Part shown: positions 10,718 to 21,208 of the stretch, in pieces
Layout of the letters: the number at the start of each line of letters is the position of its first letter
Numbering within the stretch: position 1 is the first letter of the stretch
Source: Sporocytophaga sp.
GTDB taxonomy: Bacteria > Bacteroidota > Bacteroidia > Cytophagales > Cytophagaceae
Assembly (NCBI GenBank): GCA_024707265.1
Contig: JANQAB010000006.1
Span: 563,001-627,000 of the forward strand
Reading direction: 5' to 3'
DNA: 64,000 nucleotides
Notes under the pieces: model-generated
What the model saw: the letters and a program-made list of their open reading frames with translations, nothing else
Database searches by the model: none
What the model was told of the DNA's origin: nothing
Program-made: the position numbers and the translations under genes

Positions 10718-11218
10718 AATTATTATAGCTTAGGGATTTAAAAAATTATGTTTCTTTACCTTGGCAAGACTACATGAACAGCAGATTCTCAGCAACCTTA
10801 TTTAAATCCTGTATGGAATTAATACCCGAGAAGGACCTGAATCCTTTCTGATTATAAAAAGAACAGTTTTATTCTTGCAGTTTCAGCCTTTTAAAAATTT
10901 CATGAATGAGCTTTATCAGAGCAGATACTCAAAATATGATGCGGTATTTCAGGTGCTTCCACCCTGATAGCTCAAACATTCCTCACACTAAACTAAAACT
11001 TGCATTGAGAATTACCTCTAACACTGGTGCATGTTGAGACTACTTCTCTATTCTTTATTTTCGAATTGCTTTTTGTGACAGCTTCTAACCCCATTTCCGT
11101 GAACACTAGCATTGTCATTTTATTTTGTTTAATCAAATAAGAACTATTCATTACGATCAATCCTGCAACAAAAGAAACAGGAGATTGAATCGGATCAATG
11201 ATCAGATAGTATAAAATA
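10718..11218. other. 500-bp gap between glycosyltransferase and methyltransferase genes
   Basis: No convincing gene. A minus-strand open frame (10993-11238) overlaps the methyltransferase 3' end and has no recognisable features. Nothing else was found apart from a general AT-rich composition. Confidence 0.4.
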
Positions 11219-11873
11219 CTATTCATCCTTTTGACCAATGAGTTCAGCCATTACCTGAAATTTATTATAAGACTTCATTGTATAAAACTCTTTAAAATGT
11301 ATCCAGTCTCTGTTGTCCCATCCTACTCTTTGAAATACACCAAGATTTTCATCTTCAACTCTTATGTATTTAAAATCTGTTCTGTTCTTTTTTACAAAGC
11401 TTTCAACCATACAGGTACTTCTCATCCAGGTATCATGAAAAACTATAAAGCCTCCCATATCCAGCAAACGATCTGCATAAAAAAAAGTCAACGAAGATGC
11501 CATCAAACCTGTGATCCCCATCAATAAATATTAAATCAAAAGACCTTTGCTCATTCAGCAATTGAGGCAGTACGATATGAGAGAAGTTTCGATGCAATTC
11601 AAGATTATGCCCCAATCCCAGCTTTTCTATATTCTTAACTCCAATATTCTGGAATCTTTCCTGATAAGGATCAATGGCTACATGATGACTTTGTGAAGCC
11701 GACATGATGTACGACCCTGATTTTCCATAAGCAAAACCTACTTCAAGGGTTCTCTTAAGATCATTTTCCTTAACGAGTCTGTACAATACCTCACCCTGGC
11801 TATCTGACACCGATGTAACTTCGTCTTCTTTCGGTATCTCAATTATATTTTTTATTCGGCTGAAAGCATCCAT
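11219..11873 (-). CDS. Class I SAM-dependent methyltransferase (Methyltransf_24 type), one frame break
   Basis: The start is taken as ATG 11873 (MDAFSRIKN); a TTG 18 bp upstream is possible. Motif I is TLEVGFAYGKSGSYI, motif II VAIDPYQ, and motif IV FDLIFIDGDHRFDGI. The frame breaks at an A8 run (11479-11486). With seven A it continues as VDFFYADRLLDMGGFIVFHD, the expected next segment of the family, and ends with GQKDE at 11219. Such enzymes methylate small molecules or sugars and are often found with glycosyltransferases. The GT4 gene downstream supports a role in glycan or glycolipid modification. LytTR-like repeats lie about 230 bp upstream. Confidence 0.82.
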
Positions 11874-12103
11874 AAATATATTTTTAATCAAGGTCTAATC
11901 TAAGTATCAGGCACCAAGCCTTCAGTCCTTTTTTTCTACTCAAAGATTCTTTTTTACATCCTTGACCTATTTAATCCCCTCATTCATTTCACACTTTTGA
12001 TTTTTAAATGCTAGGACATTCAATAAAAGTTTAGTAAGAATACATCAGGAAGGATGTTTATCAAATATCTATAGAAATTTCTGCTTAAGGTGAGATAACT
12101 ATT

Positions 12104-12137
12104 AAACGGTATGTTTTTAATGACAAACGGTATGTTT
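12104..12137 (-). promoter_or_regulatory. Candidate LytTR-regulator binding repeats
   Basis: The 13-mer AAACGGTATGTTT occurs at 12104-12116 and again at 12125-12137, exactly 21 bp apart. Read on the minus strand the cores are ACCGTTTGT and ACCGTTTAA. The first matches the LytTR direct-repeat consensus [TA][AC][CA]GTTN[AG][TG] at all nine positions, the second at eight. A 21-bp spacing (two helical turns) is what AgrA/LytTR regulators use. The pair lies upstream of the methyltransferase gene and just 3' of the LytS/LytTR operon. Regulation is inferred. Confidence 0.5.
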
Positions 12138-12252
12138 AGGTTTACAAGTGGTCGTTTTACAGGGCAAAATCATCGACCAACCACCCATTTACACCAACAA
12201 ATAGTGTTTAAACATCTATATAAACTAGTCAAAAAAATACTTAAAAAATAAA

Positions 12253-14565
12253 TTATACATACTCAAGAAGCTGAAGTTTGAGCATTACAGTAGTACCTGA
12301 AGGATGTCCATCCGGAGAATACTCATCTTTTATTCCAACTTCCATATTGGAATGATCTTTAGCATTGAGCAACTCCAGTCGGTCACGTGTAAGGTTCATG
12401 GCAACGGATTTATAATCCTTACTTCTGCTTTCATTAATTATTCTGGAAGCCTCTCTGCCAATACCATTGTCATAGATATAACAATTCAGAAAACCTTCAG
12501 ATGGGGAAATTGAAATTTTTAGTAATCCCCCGCTGGCCTTATGACGCAAACCATGCATGATAGAGTTTTCAACATAGGGTTGAATCAACATGGGAGGAAT
12601 TCCTACCATATCAGACTCAATATCTTTCACTTCTATCTGGTATGTAAATGAATTCCCCAAACGCATCTGCTCAAGTTCTATATAGCTCTTCAATGCTTCC
12701 AGTTCACTATGCAGACTTACCATTTCTTTTGAAGTATTCTCAAGAATACTTCTCATCAGTCTGGCATAACAGGCAAGAAATCTGTTTGCCTTATCACTAT
12801 CATTTGAATTTATAAATCCCTGGATAGAATTAAGAGAATTGAACAGGAAATGAGGATTCATCTGAGAGCGCAACAGGCGTTGTTGTATTTCGAGATTGGC
12901 AAACTTCAGCTGACTTTCTCTGGCATTCTTTCTCTGGCTATAGTATCCGAATGCTAGAAAAATAAGAGCAAGCCCGCCTGAAAAGCCAACTATAATCCAT
13001 AAACGTTCCTGAGCTGACTTGTTCAATTCAGTCCTTTGCTTTTCAATGTCAAGTTCATTCTGCAGGTTTTCTCTAGCCAGTTTATTAAGCTTAGCTGAGG
13101 TCTTCTGTGTCAGCAGATCCTGCTCCGACTTACTCTTCTGAAGCTCCGATATCTCATGAGCTTTCCTTTCATTCTCCAGTTCCTTCTGCGTCAACAGCCA
13201 CATTCTGCTAACCCTTTCTTTATTTAGCATCTCATTTTTAAGAGCCATCTTATGAAGACTATTTTGCTGGGCAAGCAGCACAATATCCTTTTCTCTTTGT
13301 TCTGACAAAAGTTTATACTGCTTTAAAACTAGATTGTCAATTTCCTTATTAAGCAATAATTGCTGAATCTTTGCCTCTTTTGTACTTATCAGAGAATCCA
13401 CTTCAGCCTGCCTACTCTGGAACAGGGTTGATATAAGATTTAAACTATCATTAAGTTTTTTATACTGATCATAATAATATTTCTGTTCTTTTGTCTTGCC
13501 CTTCAGCTCCATGATTTTAGACCTCATGTAATAACATTGAGCGAGAAGGGATAAATTATTACTGTTTTTAATCAGGTCAATAGCTATACGATTATTATCT
13601 GATGCTTCACTATATTTTTTAAACTCTAGCAATGTAGCTGCTAGATAGTTCCTTACCGTAGCTTCCTTTTCTTTATTTTTATCCACGCTTACAAGTGTCA
13701 ATGCTTCATTCAGTGCCATCAATGAAGAATCAAGATCCTTTTTTAAATTATAAATAGCACCAATGTTTATTAATGTTATATAGAGAGAATCGGTATCTCC
13801 GGTTTCAATACTTGTGTTCTTGGACTGTTTAAAATAAACCAAAGCCTTTTCATAATCCGATTTGAAATTAAAAAGGTAGCCTATATTATTAAGAATGGTA
13901 GCCTTTGTATGCTGATCAGTGCTTTTAGTAACAAGATCAAACTGTTTAAACTCCATTAAAAGCGCATTGTCATAGTCATGGCGCTTTAAAAAGATGTCGC
14001 TTTTTTTCTTATATATCTTTTGAAGAAATACAAGATCTTTAAAAGAGCTTGATGCAATTGCATTATCATATTCCAATAAAGCCTGCTCTGTCTGATTGAG
14101 GTGCGAATAAATATCTCCTTCAGCTTCTTTGATTCCTTTTCTAAATTCAGGATCAACAGAGATGCTATCTGCCAGCTTGTAGTATTCAAGGCCTTTTTTA
14201 TATCCGCCCCAATCATGATAAAGATCTCCCAAAGCCTTTAGAACTTCTGATTTCTTACCAATATTCTTGTCAAAAATTTTGAGAGAGGTAAAAAGGTACT
14301 CTAAAGCTACCAGGTAACTGCCGTTTTTCTGAAATACCTTCCCAATAATAAAACTGCTTTCTCCTTTTAATAAAGTATCTTCTTTGGCCACAGCGTTATC
14401 ATATACTATTCTTGCTTTATCCAGGGCCTGAGCGTATTTCCTTTCTTGCAAATCTTTTTGAGCCTCCAAAAGCAATTGATTTTCAAATACATTTTGAGCA
14501 AAGCCCAAAGTACAAGTAAGGACAAAGCAACACACCCAAAAACATTTGAAGAAAACAGACCTCAT
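12253..14565 (-). CDS. LytS/YehU-family sensor histidine kinase with TPR repeats
   Basis: 770 residues. A signal peptide (ends GFAQ) is followed by a periplasmic TPR array (residues about 30-370, e.g. ALEYLFTSLKIF, ATILNNIGYLFNFKSDYEKA), then a long coiled coil (about 375-515). One transmembrane helix (WIIVGFSGGLALIFLAFGYY) leads to the His_kinase box RSQMNPHFLFNSLNSIQGFI (phospho-acceptor His near residue 573). An HATPase domain follows, with PPMLIQPYVENSIMHGL (N box) and YDNGIGREA (G1). It should sense a periplasmic signal and phosphorylate the LytTR regulator encoded immediately upstream. The two genes overlap as TGATG (regulator stop/kinase start), implying translational coupling. Confidence 0.93.
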   Translation of the reverse strand: MRSVFFKCFWVCCFVLTCTLGFAQNVFENQLLLEAQKDLQERKYAQALDKARIVYDNAVAKEDTLLKGESSFIIGKVFQKNGSYLVALEYLFTSLKIFDKNIGKKSEVLKALGDLYHDWGGYKKGLEYYKLADSISVDPEFRKGIKEAEGDIYSHLNQTEQALLEYDNAIASSSFKDLVFLQKIYKKKSDIFLKRHDYDNALLMEFKQFDLVTKSTDQHTKATILNNIGYLFNFKSDYEKALVYFKQSKNTSIETGDTDSLYITLINIGAIYNLKKDLDSSLMALNEALTLVSVDKNKEKEATVRNYLAATLLEFKKYSEASDNNRIAIDLIKNSNNLSLLAQCYYMRSKIMELKGKTKEQKYYYDQYKKLNDSLNLISTLFQSRQAEVDSLISTKEAKIQQLLLNKEIDNLVLKQYKLLSEQREKDIVLLAQQNSLHKMALKNEMLNKERVSRMWLLTQKELENERKAHEISELQKSKSEQDLLTQKTSAKLNKLARENLQNELDIEKQRTELNKSAQERLWIIVGFSGGLALIFLAFGYYSQRKNARESQLKFANLEIQQRLLRSQMNPHFLFNSLNSIQGFINSNDSDKANRFLACYARLMRSILENTSKEMVSLHSELEALKSYIELEQMRLGNSFTYQIEVKDIESDMVGIPPMLIQPYVENSIMHGLRHKASGGLLKISISPSEGFLNCYIYDNGIGREASRIINESRSKDYKSVAMNLTRDRLELLNAKDHSNMEVGIKDEYSPDGHPSGTTVMLKLQLLEYV

Positions 14566-15302
14566 CAGTTGTTGAATAAGTATTTTAAGAATACATCCTT
14601 GCGGCGTCTAGAAACCTCAACTCTGGCTCCATCTTTCATAATTACCTGACTATCTTTTGGAAGATATCTTTCTACAAATTCCAGGTTAATCAAATGAGAT
14701 TTATGAATCCTGAGAAACTTAGAACCTGACAGCAATTCGTCAAACTCTTTAAGTGTTTTAGATACCAGCTGAGGTTGGTGGTTCTTCAGATAAAAAATTG
14801 TATAATTCCCATTTGCTTCGCACCGGATTATTTCATTTACTTCTGCAACAAAAAATTCATCCTTGGATGGAAGCACAATTTTCTCATTTCCATTTTTGTT
14901 CTTTTGGAGAATTTTGATTTTGTTGGCCATTGCTTCATTAGAAACCTTAACAGACTTATCTACAGCCTGGACCAGCAAATCCGGATCAACAGGCTTCAAA
15001 AGGTAATCCAATGCGCAAAAACGGAAAGCTTTTATGGCATAATGATCAAATGCGGTCACAAAAATCACCTGAAAGTTTGGCTCATCAGGCAGTTGCTGAA
15101 GTATATCGAACCCAACTCCATCCTTCATCTCCACATCCAGAAAAACAAGGTCAGGATTATTTTTTTCAATGGCCTGTAGCCCCGAAACCACCCCATGAGC
15201 AAAATCAACTACATTAATATCAGGACAATACCTATTCAATAATCCCCTTAATGCTTCGACACTGGTAAGTTCATCATCTATTATTATAGCTGACTTATTC
15301 AT
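14565..15302 (-). CDS. LytTR-family response regulator
   Basis: 245 residues. The receiver domain (1-120) has the acidic pair IIIDDE, the phospho-acceptor Asp56 in LVFLDVEMKDG, the conserved Thr in FVTAFD and Lys in YLLKPV. The C-terminal LytTR DNA-binding domain (about 145-245) shows ANGNYTIFYLKN and FLRIHKSHLINLEFVERY. It is the first gene of a two-gene operon with the LytS kinase. It is divergent from the TonB receptor gene at 15423, which is a plausible target, as is the repeat pair at 12104-12137. Confidence 0.95.
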   Translation of the reverse strand: MNKSAIIIDDELTSVEALRGLLNRYCPDINVVDFAHGVVSGLQAIEKNNPDLVFLDVEMKDGVGFDILQQLPDEPNFQVIFVTAFDHYAIKAFRFCALDYLLKPVDPDLLVQAVDKSVKVSNEAMANKIKILQKNKNGNEKIVLPSKDEFFVAEVNEIIRCEANGNYTIFYLKNHQPQLVSKTLKEFDELLSGSKFLRIHKSHLINLEFVERYLPKDSQVIMKDGARVEVSRRRKDVFLKYLFNN

Positions 15303-15318
15303 ATTATTCCCTTATATT

Positions 15319-15326
15319 TATATTTG
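15319..15326 (+). promoter_or_regulatory. Candidate -7 element for the TonB receptor gene
   Basis: TATATTTG matches the Bacteroidota -7 consensus TAnnTTTG and lies about 97 bp upstream of the receptor start in the divergent intergenic region. No clear -33 TTTG was seen, so the call is tentative. Confidence 0.3.
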
Positions 15327-15422
15327 TAAGAAAGAAGTAAGAAACATAACCAAGATAACATTTTTTTTACATCTTTTTATTACTGTCTTCATATAGTATA
15401 TCCCAAGAGCATAATCACCGCC

Positions 15423-17927
15423 ATGCGATTAAAATGTATTTTTCTAAGTTTGTCCCTATTGGTGAGCTACACAGTGACAGCTCAGGATATAAGCTTTGAG
15501 AAGAAGGTCATTTCAATTGAAGAACTCATAGACTCTACAGTATCAATAGGTTCATTCCTAGACCTGGATATCAGGCATACTCCGGTAAGTATTTCAGTCA
15601 TCACTGCAGATCAGATTCAAAACTCAGGAGCAAGACATTTATCTGAATTACTGGAAATATATGTTCCTGGCTTTCAATATATGTACAATAAATGGAATGG
15701 CATCATTTGGGGAATGCGCGGAGTAGCAGCTGACAGAAACACCAAATTCATCTTTCTGGTAAATGGGCATAAGATGAATACCGAATCAAGAGATGGAGCA
15801 TTTTCGGAACTAAACCTTGGTTTCTTATCCGACCTTGAGAAAGTTGAAGTACTTAGAGGACCTTCCGGGCTAGTATATGGATCAGGTTCAATCGGTGGAG
15901 TTATCAACCTTGTCACCAAAAGATATATTCAGGACAAAAGATTACTGGAAGCTGGTATAGAAACATGGAGCCTCAGAACCGGAGGTACAACAGATAATTT
16001 TTCAGTTTCAGAAAAACTTAATAATGGCGGCACCATACAACTTTATGGCGGAATCAAATGGTCTCAGGGAAGTGGTATGGAAACGCCTCATATTTACGGA
16101 AGACCTTCCTGGCCATCGCCGCAGACAAGAGCGGACCATCCGACAACAGGTATACCTGCTACAGGCAGCAGTTGGGATACTCCTGGTAATTTTATCTTTT
16201 CAACAGATTATCAGATTAAAAACTGGAGAGCATATGCCCGTGTCACTCATCAGGTTACCAATGCAGCAGGAATGTTTGTTATGGATCCCTGGCCTGAAAT
16301 AGCCGGAGTGCCGGATTCCACAGCTTCTCCCAGAATGGTAGATGGAAAACTTGTAAGCCCACTTGGATACTGGGGACATACAGAAGGTAACGGCAATAAT
16401 AGAAGACAATATAAAGTCAGCAATATCACCATTCAGGTCAATAAAGATTTTAAGCTTAAAAAAAATCCTGTCAAGCTGAACTGCGGATTGGATCTGGTTT
16501 CCAGCAAAATCACAGTTCAAAATCTTCCAGCATATAGCAATGTAACTCACGAAGAAATAAAAGAAATCGAAGCCTTCGGAGAAAAAAGATTTAACCTGAC
16601 CGGCACTTACATTATAAACAGAAAATCTTTTCAGATAGCAACTGGTATAGACAGCAGGCTGTTCATATTCGGAAAAGACCTTGCTGGCAGAAACGCCCAG
16701 CAGGAAAAGGCAAACCATCCTATTATTGCAAATGTAACGTATTTCAATCAGGCAGTTTTCACCGAAGGTGTATTTTTCCCTGATCCTAAAATAATGCTGG
16801 ACATGGGGATCAGATATGACTTGCATACCCGTACCGTCAATATAGGAGGATTCATCAATTCAAGATTGGGAATGGTATATACTATTAACCAGAACAGTAA
16901 TATCAGGCTAACCTATCAGTCTTCCGGAAACAATGGAAGTGCCGATAATTATGAGCCAAACAGAAATATATTCGATGATCAGGGGGAACCATATCAGGAA
17001 CCTCATTATGAAGTACCTACTGTAAAGCCTAATGAAAACTCCACTCCTATCGAACCTGTAAGCACCAGGGAACTCAGAGCTCTGAAACCAGAGAAAGCTT
17101 ATTCGTGGGAGCTTTCAAGCCTTTATGAAAAAAAGAATTTAAGAGTACACGCTTCTTTATCTTACAATACCATTAAAGATCTGTTTGCATGGAATCAGGC
17201 TTCGTTCCGAGTGATCAACATTGGAAAATACCACTTTGCAAACGGTGAAATAGAAATACAATATAACATTGGAAAACTCTCTATCGGCCTTAACCATGTT
17301 ATAAGCAGACTGGTCAATACGGATGTACTGAAAGAAGGAAAACAAATGGACAAACTCGTATTTAAAGACAATGAATACAACACCAAAATCATAGACGGAC
17401 AAACTTATTATTATCCCATTGTATTAAAGAACAACCAAGGCCAGGATTCTACTACTAAATTTACGATCAACCCTGTATCAGACGGAATATCAATTGATGG
17501 GAAAAACTTCCTTAACCTTGCTTCCAATGTATCTAAAGCATATATGGATTTCTCCTTCAACAGATGGTTCTCTATTCATTCTGACTGGCGCTTATTTTGG
17601 GGACTCAGAGGAAGAAGTGATATTATCCATTATAAATCTGAAAATAGCGGCGTATTAAAGGATTATTCCAAATACTACCAATACAACAGCACTTATCCAT
17701 ATCTTGATATTGACAGAAGGCTGATTGTTAAATGGAACATAGGATTAAAACTAGCTTTAAAAAACTCAATATTCCAGTTGTTTGTATACGACATTCTTTC
17801 CCCTCAATCATCTTCTAATAACCTACATTCCATCAGATGGCAGCAAATGTCTGACCCAAAAGTACAGACCGACCTTTACAGTTATGACTTCAGATCCTAC
17901 GCCCTAAAAGTTACTTTCTTTTTCTAA
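15423..17927 (+). CDS. TonB-dependent outer-membrane receptor
   Basis: 834 residues with a signal peptide ending VTAQ. There is no N-terminal carboxypeptidase-like domain, so this is not a SusC type. The plug (residues about 45-165) shows TPVSISVITADQIQNSGARH, LVNGHKM and the very typical EVLRGPSGLVYGSGSIGGVI. The rest is a 22-strand-type barrel ending in aromatic LKVTFFF. It should import a TonB-energised ligand (siderophore, cofactor or oligosaccharide); specificity cannot be told. The gene is monocistronic and divergent from the LytTR regulator. No SusD or TonB gene lies nearby. Confidence 0.9.
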   Translation: MRLKCIFLSLSLLVSYTVTAQDISFEKKVISIEELIDSTVSIGSFLDLDIRHTPVSISVITADQIQNSGARHLSELLEIYVPGFQYMYNKWNGIIWGMRGVAADRNTKFIFLVNGHKMNTESRDGAFSELNLGFLSDLEKVEVLRGPSGLVYGSGSIGGVINLVTKRYIQDKRLLEAGIETWSLRTGGTTDNFSVSEKLNNGGTIQLYGGIKWSQGSGMETPHIYGRPSWPSPQTRADHPTTGIPATGSSWDTPGNFIFSTDYQIKNWRAYARVTHQVTNAAGMFVMDPWPEIAGVPDSTASPRMVDGKLVSPLGYWGHTEGNGNNRRQYKVSNITIQVNKDFKLKKNPVKLNCGLDLVSSKITVQNLPAYSNVTHEEIKEIEAFGEKRFNLTGTYIINRKSFQIATGIDSRLFIFGKDLAGRNAQQEKANHPIIANVTYFNQAVFTEGVFFPDPKIMLDMGIRYDLHTRTVNIGGFINSRLGMVYTINQNSNIRLTYQSSGNNGSADNYEPNRNIFDDQGEPYQEPHYEVPTVKPNENSTPIEPVSTRELRALKPEKAYSWELSSLYEKKNLRVHASLSYNTIKDLFAWNQASFRVINIGKYHFANGEIEIQYNIGKLSIGLNHVISRLVNTDVLKEGKQMDKLVFKDNEYNTKIIDGQTYYYPIVLKNNQGQDSTTKFTINPVSDGISIDGKNFLNLASNVSKAYMDFSFNRWFSIHSDWRLFWGLRGRSDIIHYKSENSGVLKDYSKYYQYNSTYPYLDIDRRLIVKWNIGLKLALKNSIFQLFVYDILSPQSSSNNLHSIRWQQMSDPKVQTDLYSYDFRSYALKVTFFF

Positions 17928-18089
17928 GTATCTTAAAATATATTAAAGCTGTACCTCAGTGCAAATCAATGCTACAGTAATCTTGAAGTTTATCATATTC
18001 ATCAGAACTTACATTGTTGGAAAAACGTTTTTAATGCTTTATATCTTAAGTATCATTTCATTAGCATTAAAATACCGGGCAGTTGTTAA

Positions 18090-18330
18090 TTCATTTATTT
18101 TAATTTCAATATGAAATATATCTCAAAACTTTTTTAACTAATTTTTTAAAAAAATAATTACTTAAACTTTGTAACATTACCAATACAGCAATTCTAATGG
18201 TTATATTTAGTTTAATTGCTTTATTCAGTGGGAGCTCAGTACAGGGTTTTATTATCGGGTAGCTTTGATCCCATATCAGTTTATGAAACTGATCCATATA
18301 TTATAGTATTAATAACATTACCAATTATAG
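18090..18330 (+). pseudogene. Decayed duplicate of the 5' end of the gene at 18488
   Basis: About 240 bp align, with scattered mismatches and indels, to about 18427-18690: the last 60 bp of leader and the first 65-70 codons of the downstream gene. Shared runs include TTAAACTTTGTAACATTACC and CTTTATTCAGT.GGAGC. The ATG is lost (TTTTTTCATG in the intact copy versus TTTTTTAAAA) and the frame is broken several times. It looks like a tandem duplication remnant offset by about 355 bp. 17928-18089 holds nothing else that I recognise. Confidence 0.8.
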
Positions 18331-18487
18331 TTTACAATCAGGAAAATTTCATACTATTCCTGCTTACATATTTAATGCTTAAATTTTACATCATCATTTA
18401 ATTCACAATAGCATAGATGGCGTTTTTTATTCTTTTTTTGTAATTTCGATTTAAAATATATCTTTTAACTTTTCTAACTATTTTTTC

Positions 18488-21169
18488 ATGAAAAAATATT
18501 TATTTAAACTTTGTAACATTACCATTGCAACAAGCCTAATAGTTATTTTTAGTTTGTTTGCCTTATTCAGTATGGGAGCCTCAGCACAGGTATTATTATC
18601 AGGTACCAGCTTTGATCCCAAACCAGGTAATGAATCGGATCTATATTTCAGTATTAATGAAATTACTTATTATGGATTACAACCCGGTAAAATTCATGTT
18701 ACTCCTGCTTACGCAGCTAATTTTACACCAGGCAGTTTTGGTTCGGCATTTCAATATGCCATCACTGACGATCCTTATAAACTTGACCAAACCCATTTTA
18801 TTAATAGTTCAGCAAATCCAGACTATCAATTAGTACTTTCCCCTCAAGCGTCCGGGAATGCCAATATCATTGATTATGTTGTAACCGGTCTGAAACCGGG
18901 AACTAAAGTGGAAGCACTAGTCACCTTTTGCAGCCCAATTAACCCTTCTAACCAAGCCTGCAGTTTTAACTTTGCCTCTCTAAAATGGATCTTTAACGCA
19001 GATCAATTTAACCAAGTACAAGGTCAGGATAGCAGGCAACTAAAAACGGGGGAATGTTATGAATATATTCTTAATTCAGGACTTACAGGAGTAGTTCAAG
19101 CCGATGGAAGTGTTTCATTCAGGATAAATAGTATTTCCAATCAGCTTTGCAGAACTGTAAGTATTAAAAAAATAGAAATTTACGGAACACCTTCCCCTAA
19201 AATAGTTTCAACCCAGGGTAATGAAGTTTGTACAGGGGAAGAAATTATACTTCAAACAGAAAATACATACCAAGGAGAAATTGAGTGGCAAAATTTAACA
19301 AATGGAACCTGGCAAATTTTTGCCAAAGGCAACAAGGCAATATATGAACTAACCAACTCCCAGATTTATGAATTCAGATATGCAATCACTCCATTAAATG
19401 GACCAAAAATATATTCCGATATTTATAAAGTAAATTCAGCTCCTTGCTGTTCCGTATTTGGAAAAACCGGCACCAAACAAACAATATTTTCAGAAGACTT
19501 TGGAAGAATTGATCTAAGTGATCCAACAGGAAATTCATTCTATGTATGGGATTATACTGACATTCTTAATCCTAAGGAAATTAAAATTACCTCAGATAAC
19601 CCTTTCCGAAGAAAACTGAATCCTGCACCACTCAATAGTATTTACGCTGCAACCGGACCAGTGATGGACGGATCATATACCATAGCAGGATATCTTACAT
19701 CTTACAACTCGTATAAAAACATCACCGGTGCCAAGCTAGAATGGTCAAACAATATAACAGGCATAATATCAATTCCTGACATTTCCTATGATCATTCAGG
19801 CAAAGTCGATGGAGCTGCGCTATTTGTTAATCCTCCTCAAAACACCTTAGGCCAGGTTATTTATGAAAAGGAAATTACTCAGTTATGTTTTGGATCTCAG
19901 TTGAGTTATGAAGTCTGGATCGCTGTTTTCACCAATGCTTCTGCAGGAATATATACGCCTGTCAATGTCAAAGTTAAGCTTATTGATTTAGGTCATCCGG
20001 AAAATACATCCGAAGCAATTGCAACTGCAACCAGACAAGCTGATGGAGGGGGCGTCTGGGTGAAAATTTCAGGAAGTCTTACTTTGCAATCAAGTTCTGC
20101 TAAAATTCAAATAATCAATAACGAAAACAATACCTTAACAGGTAATGATTTGGTTATTGATGATATCAAAATAAAGGCTTGTGTCCCTCCATCCGTACAT
20201 TTAACCTTTGATAAAGATATCTTTACTCAGCAAAATGAAGCCTGTGGAAATCCGTTTACTCTAACGGCTCTTGTAACTGACAATCTGGAAAACTACTATA
20301 GTAATTCTCAAAATTATTTATTTCAATATACTACAACCCCGGACAATCCTTCGTCATGGGTTAATCTTGGTCTCCCTCAATCACTTTCTGAGTTTTCAAT
20401 TCTGCCTTTAAATCATCCAACTCTTACTGGTCTTAGCAATGGCACCAATGTATATTTCAGAGTTATTGTAGCCAACAACCTTGTATTCCTCGATAAAAAT
20501 AATTTTCAGGGAACTTTAGAAGCTAATATTAATGACCCTTGCAGGAATTACTCTGTTTCAAATCCGATACAAACAACCCTCAACTGCCCTGCTTGTAAAA
20601 AAGCTGACCCAATACAAATAACTTCATCCTCAGAGAACTTATCCATTTGTCCGGAAGAAATAGTTAATTTATCTGTAGGCCCTCTTAAATATAATGGAGC
20701 AAGTTCTGATGCATTTGATATAACCTGGTATTATACAGCCATTGAAGAAGAAAATATAGTTAAAGGTCCTACTCAGGCATCATCTGATCAGATAGATATT
20801 TTTTATGGAGATGCAGGGAAATACTTTTTAAGAATAAGAGACAAGGCATTTCCTGAAGCAGCTAATTGTTTTGTAACCAGCGAAGTTAAAATTACTGCCA
20901 AGGATATCAATTCTGAAGATTGTTCGGTAATTACAAGCACCCCAACTAAAACTTCTCAACTAGAAAACATTCATCCCAACCCTGCCAGTGATTTCATTAA
21001 TGTGGGAGAAAATGCAGTTTCGTGTGTGATGTATAATCAATATGGCGTAAATGTTCTGACTGGGAATAATAATATCGTCAATATAAATAATTTACCTGGT
21101 GGTGTTTATCATGTCTTTGTAACTTATACGAATGAAGAAAATGCGGTATATAAATTAATAAAAAGATAG
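18488..21169 (+). CDS. Large secreted protein with T9SS sorting domain, function unknown
   Basis: 893 residues. A long N-terminal hydrophobic segment (IATSLIVIFSLFALFSMGAS) ends at AQ, a signal peptide. Beta-rich domains follow; residues about 330-560 resemble a jelly-roll or choice-of-anchor module (ITGAKLEWSNNITG, then ASAGIYTPVNVKVKLIDLG, then NDLVIDDIKIKAC). The C-terminus (NIHPNPASDFINVGENAVS to VYKLIKR) is a type A T9SS sorting domain. I do not recognise the catalytic or binding function. It follows a decayed copy of its own start and ends at a good terminator. Confidence 0.75.
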   Translation: MKKYLFKLCNITIATSLIVIFSLFALFSMGASAQVLLSGTSFDPKPGNESDLYFSINEITYYGLQPGKIHVTPAYAANFTPGSFGSAFQYAITDDPYKLDQTHFINSSANPDYQLVLSPQASGNANIIDYVVTGLKPGTKVEALVTFCSPINPSNQACSFNFASLKWIFNADQFNQVQGQDSRQLKTGECYEYILNSGLTGVVQADGSVSFRINSISNQLCRTVSIKKIEIYGTPSPKIVSTQGNEVCTGEEIILQTENTYQGEIEWQNLTNGTWQIFAKGNKAIYELTNSQIYEFRYAITPLNGPKIYSDIYKVNSAPCCSVFGKTGTKQTIFSEDFGRIDLSDPTGNSFYVWDYTDILNPKEIKITSDNPFRRKLNPAPLNSIYAATGPVMDGSYTIAGYLTSYNSYKNITGAKLEWSNNITGIISIPDISYDHSGKVDGAALFVNPPQNTLGQVIYEKEITQLCFGSQLSYEVWIAVFTNASAGIYTPVNVKVKLIDLGHPENTSEAIATATRQADGGGVWVKISGSLTLQSSSAKIQIINNENNTLTGNDLVIDDIKIKACVPPSVHLTFDKDIFTQQNEACGNPFTLTALVTDNLENYYSNSQNYLFQYTTTPDNPSSWVNLGLPQSLSEFSILPLNHPTLTGLSNGTNVYFRVIVANNLVFLDKNNFQGTLEANINDPCRNYSVSNPIQTTLNCPACKKADPIQITSSSENLSICPEEIVNLSVGPLKYNGASSDAFDITWYYTAIEEENIVKGPTQASSDQIDIFYGDAGKYFLRIRDKAFPEAANCFVTSEVKITAKDINSEDCSVITSTPTKTSQLENIHPNPASDFINVGENAVSCVMYNQYGVNVLTGNNNIVNINNLPGGVYHVFVTYTNEENAVYKLIKR

Positions 21170-21208
21170 AATTGCAGATTGATATTAATTTAGATAATCC
21201 CTGTACAA

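Noticed and set aside
10993..11238. 81-codon minus-strand frame after the methyltransferase
   Set aside because: It overlaps the methyltransferase end, has no recognisable signal or domain, and its short C-terminal Cys/Ser stretch is not enough to propose a peptide precursor.
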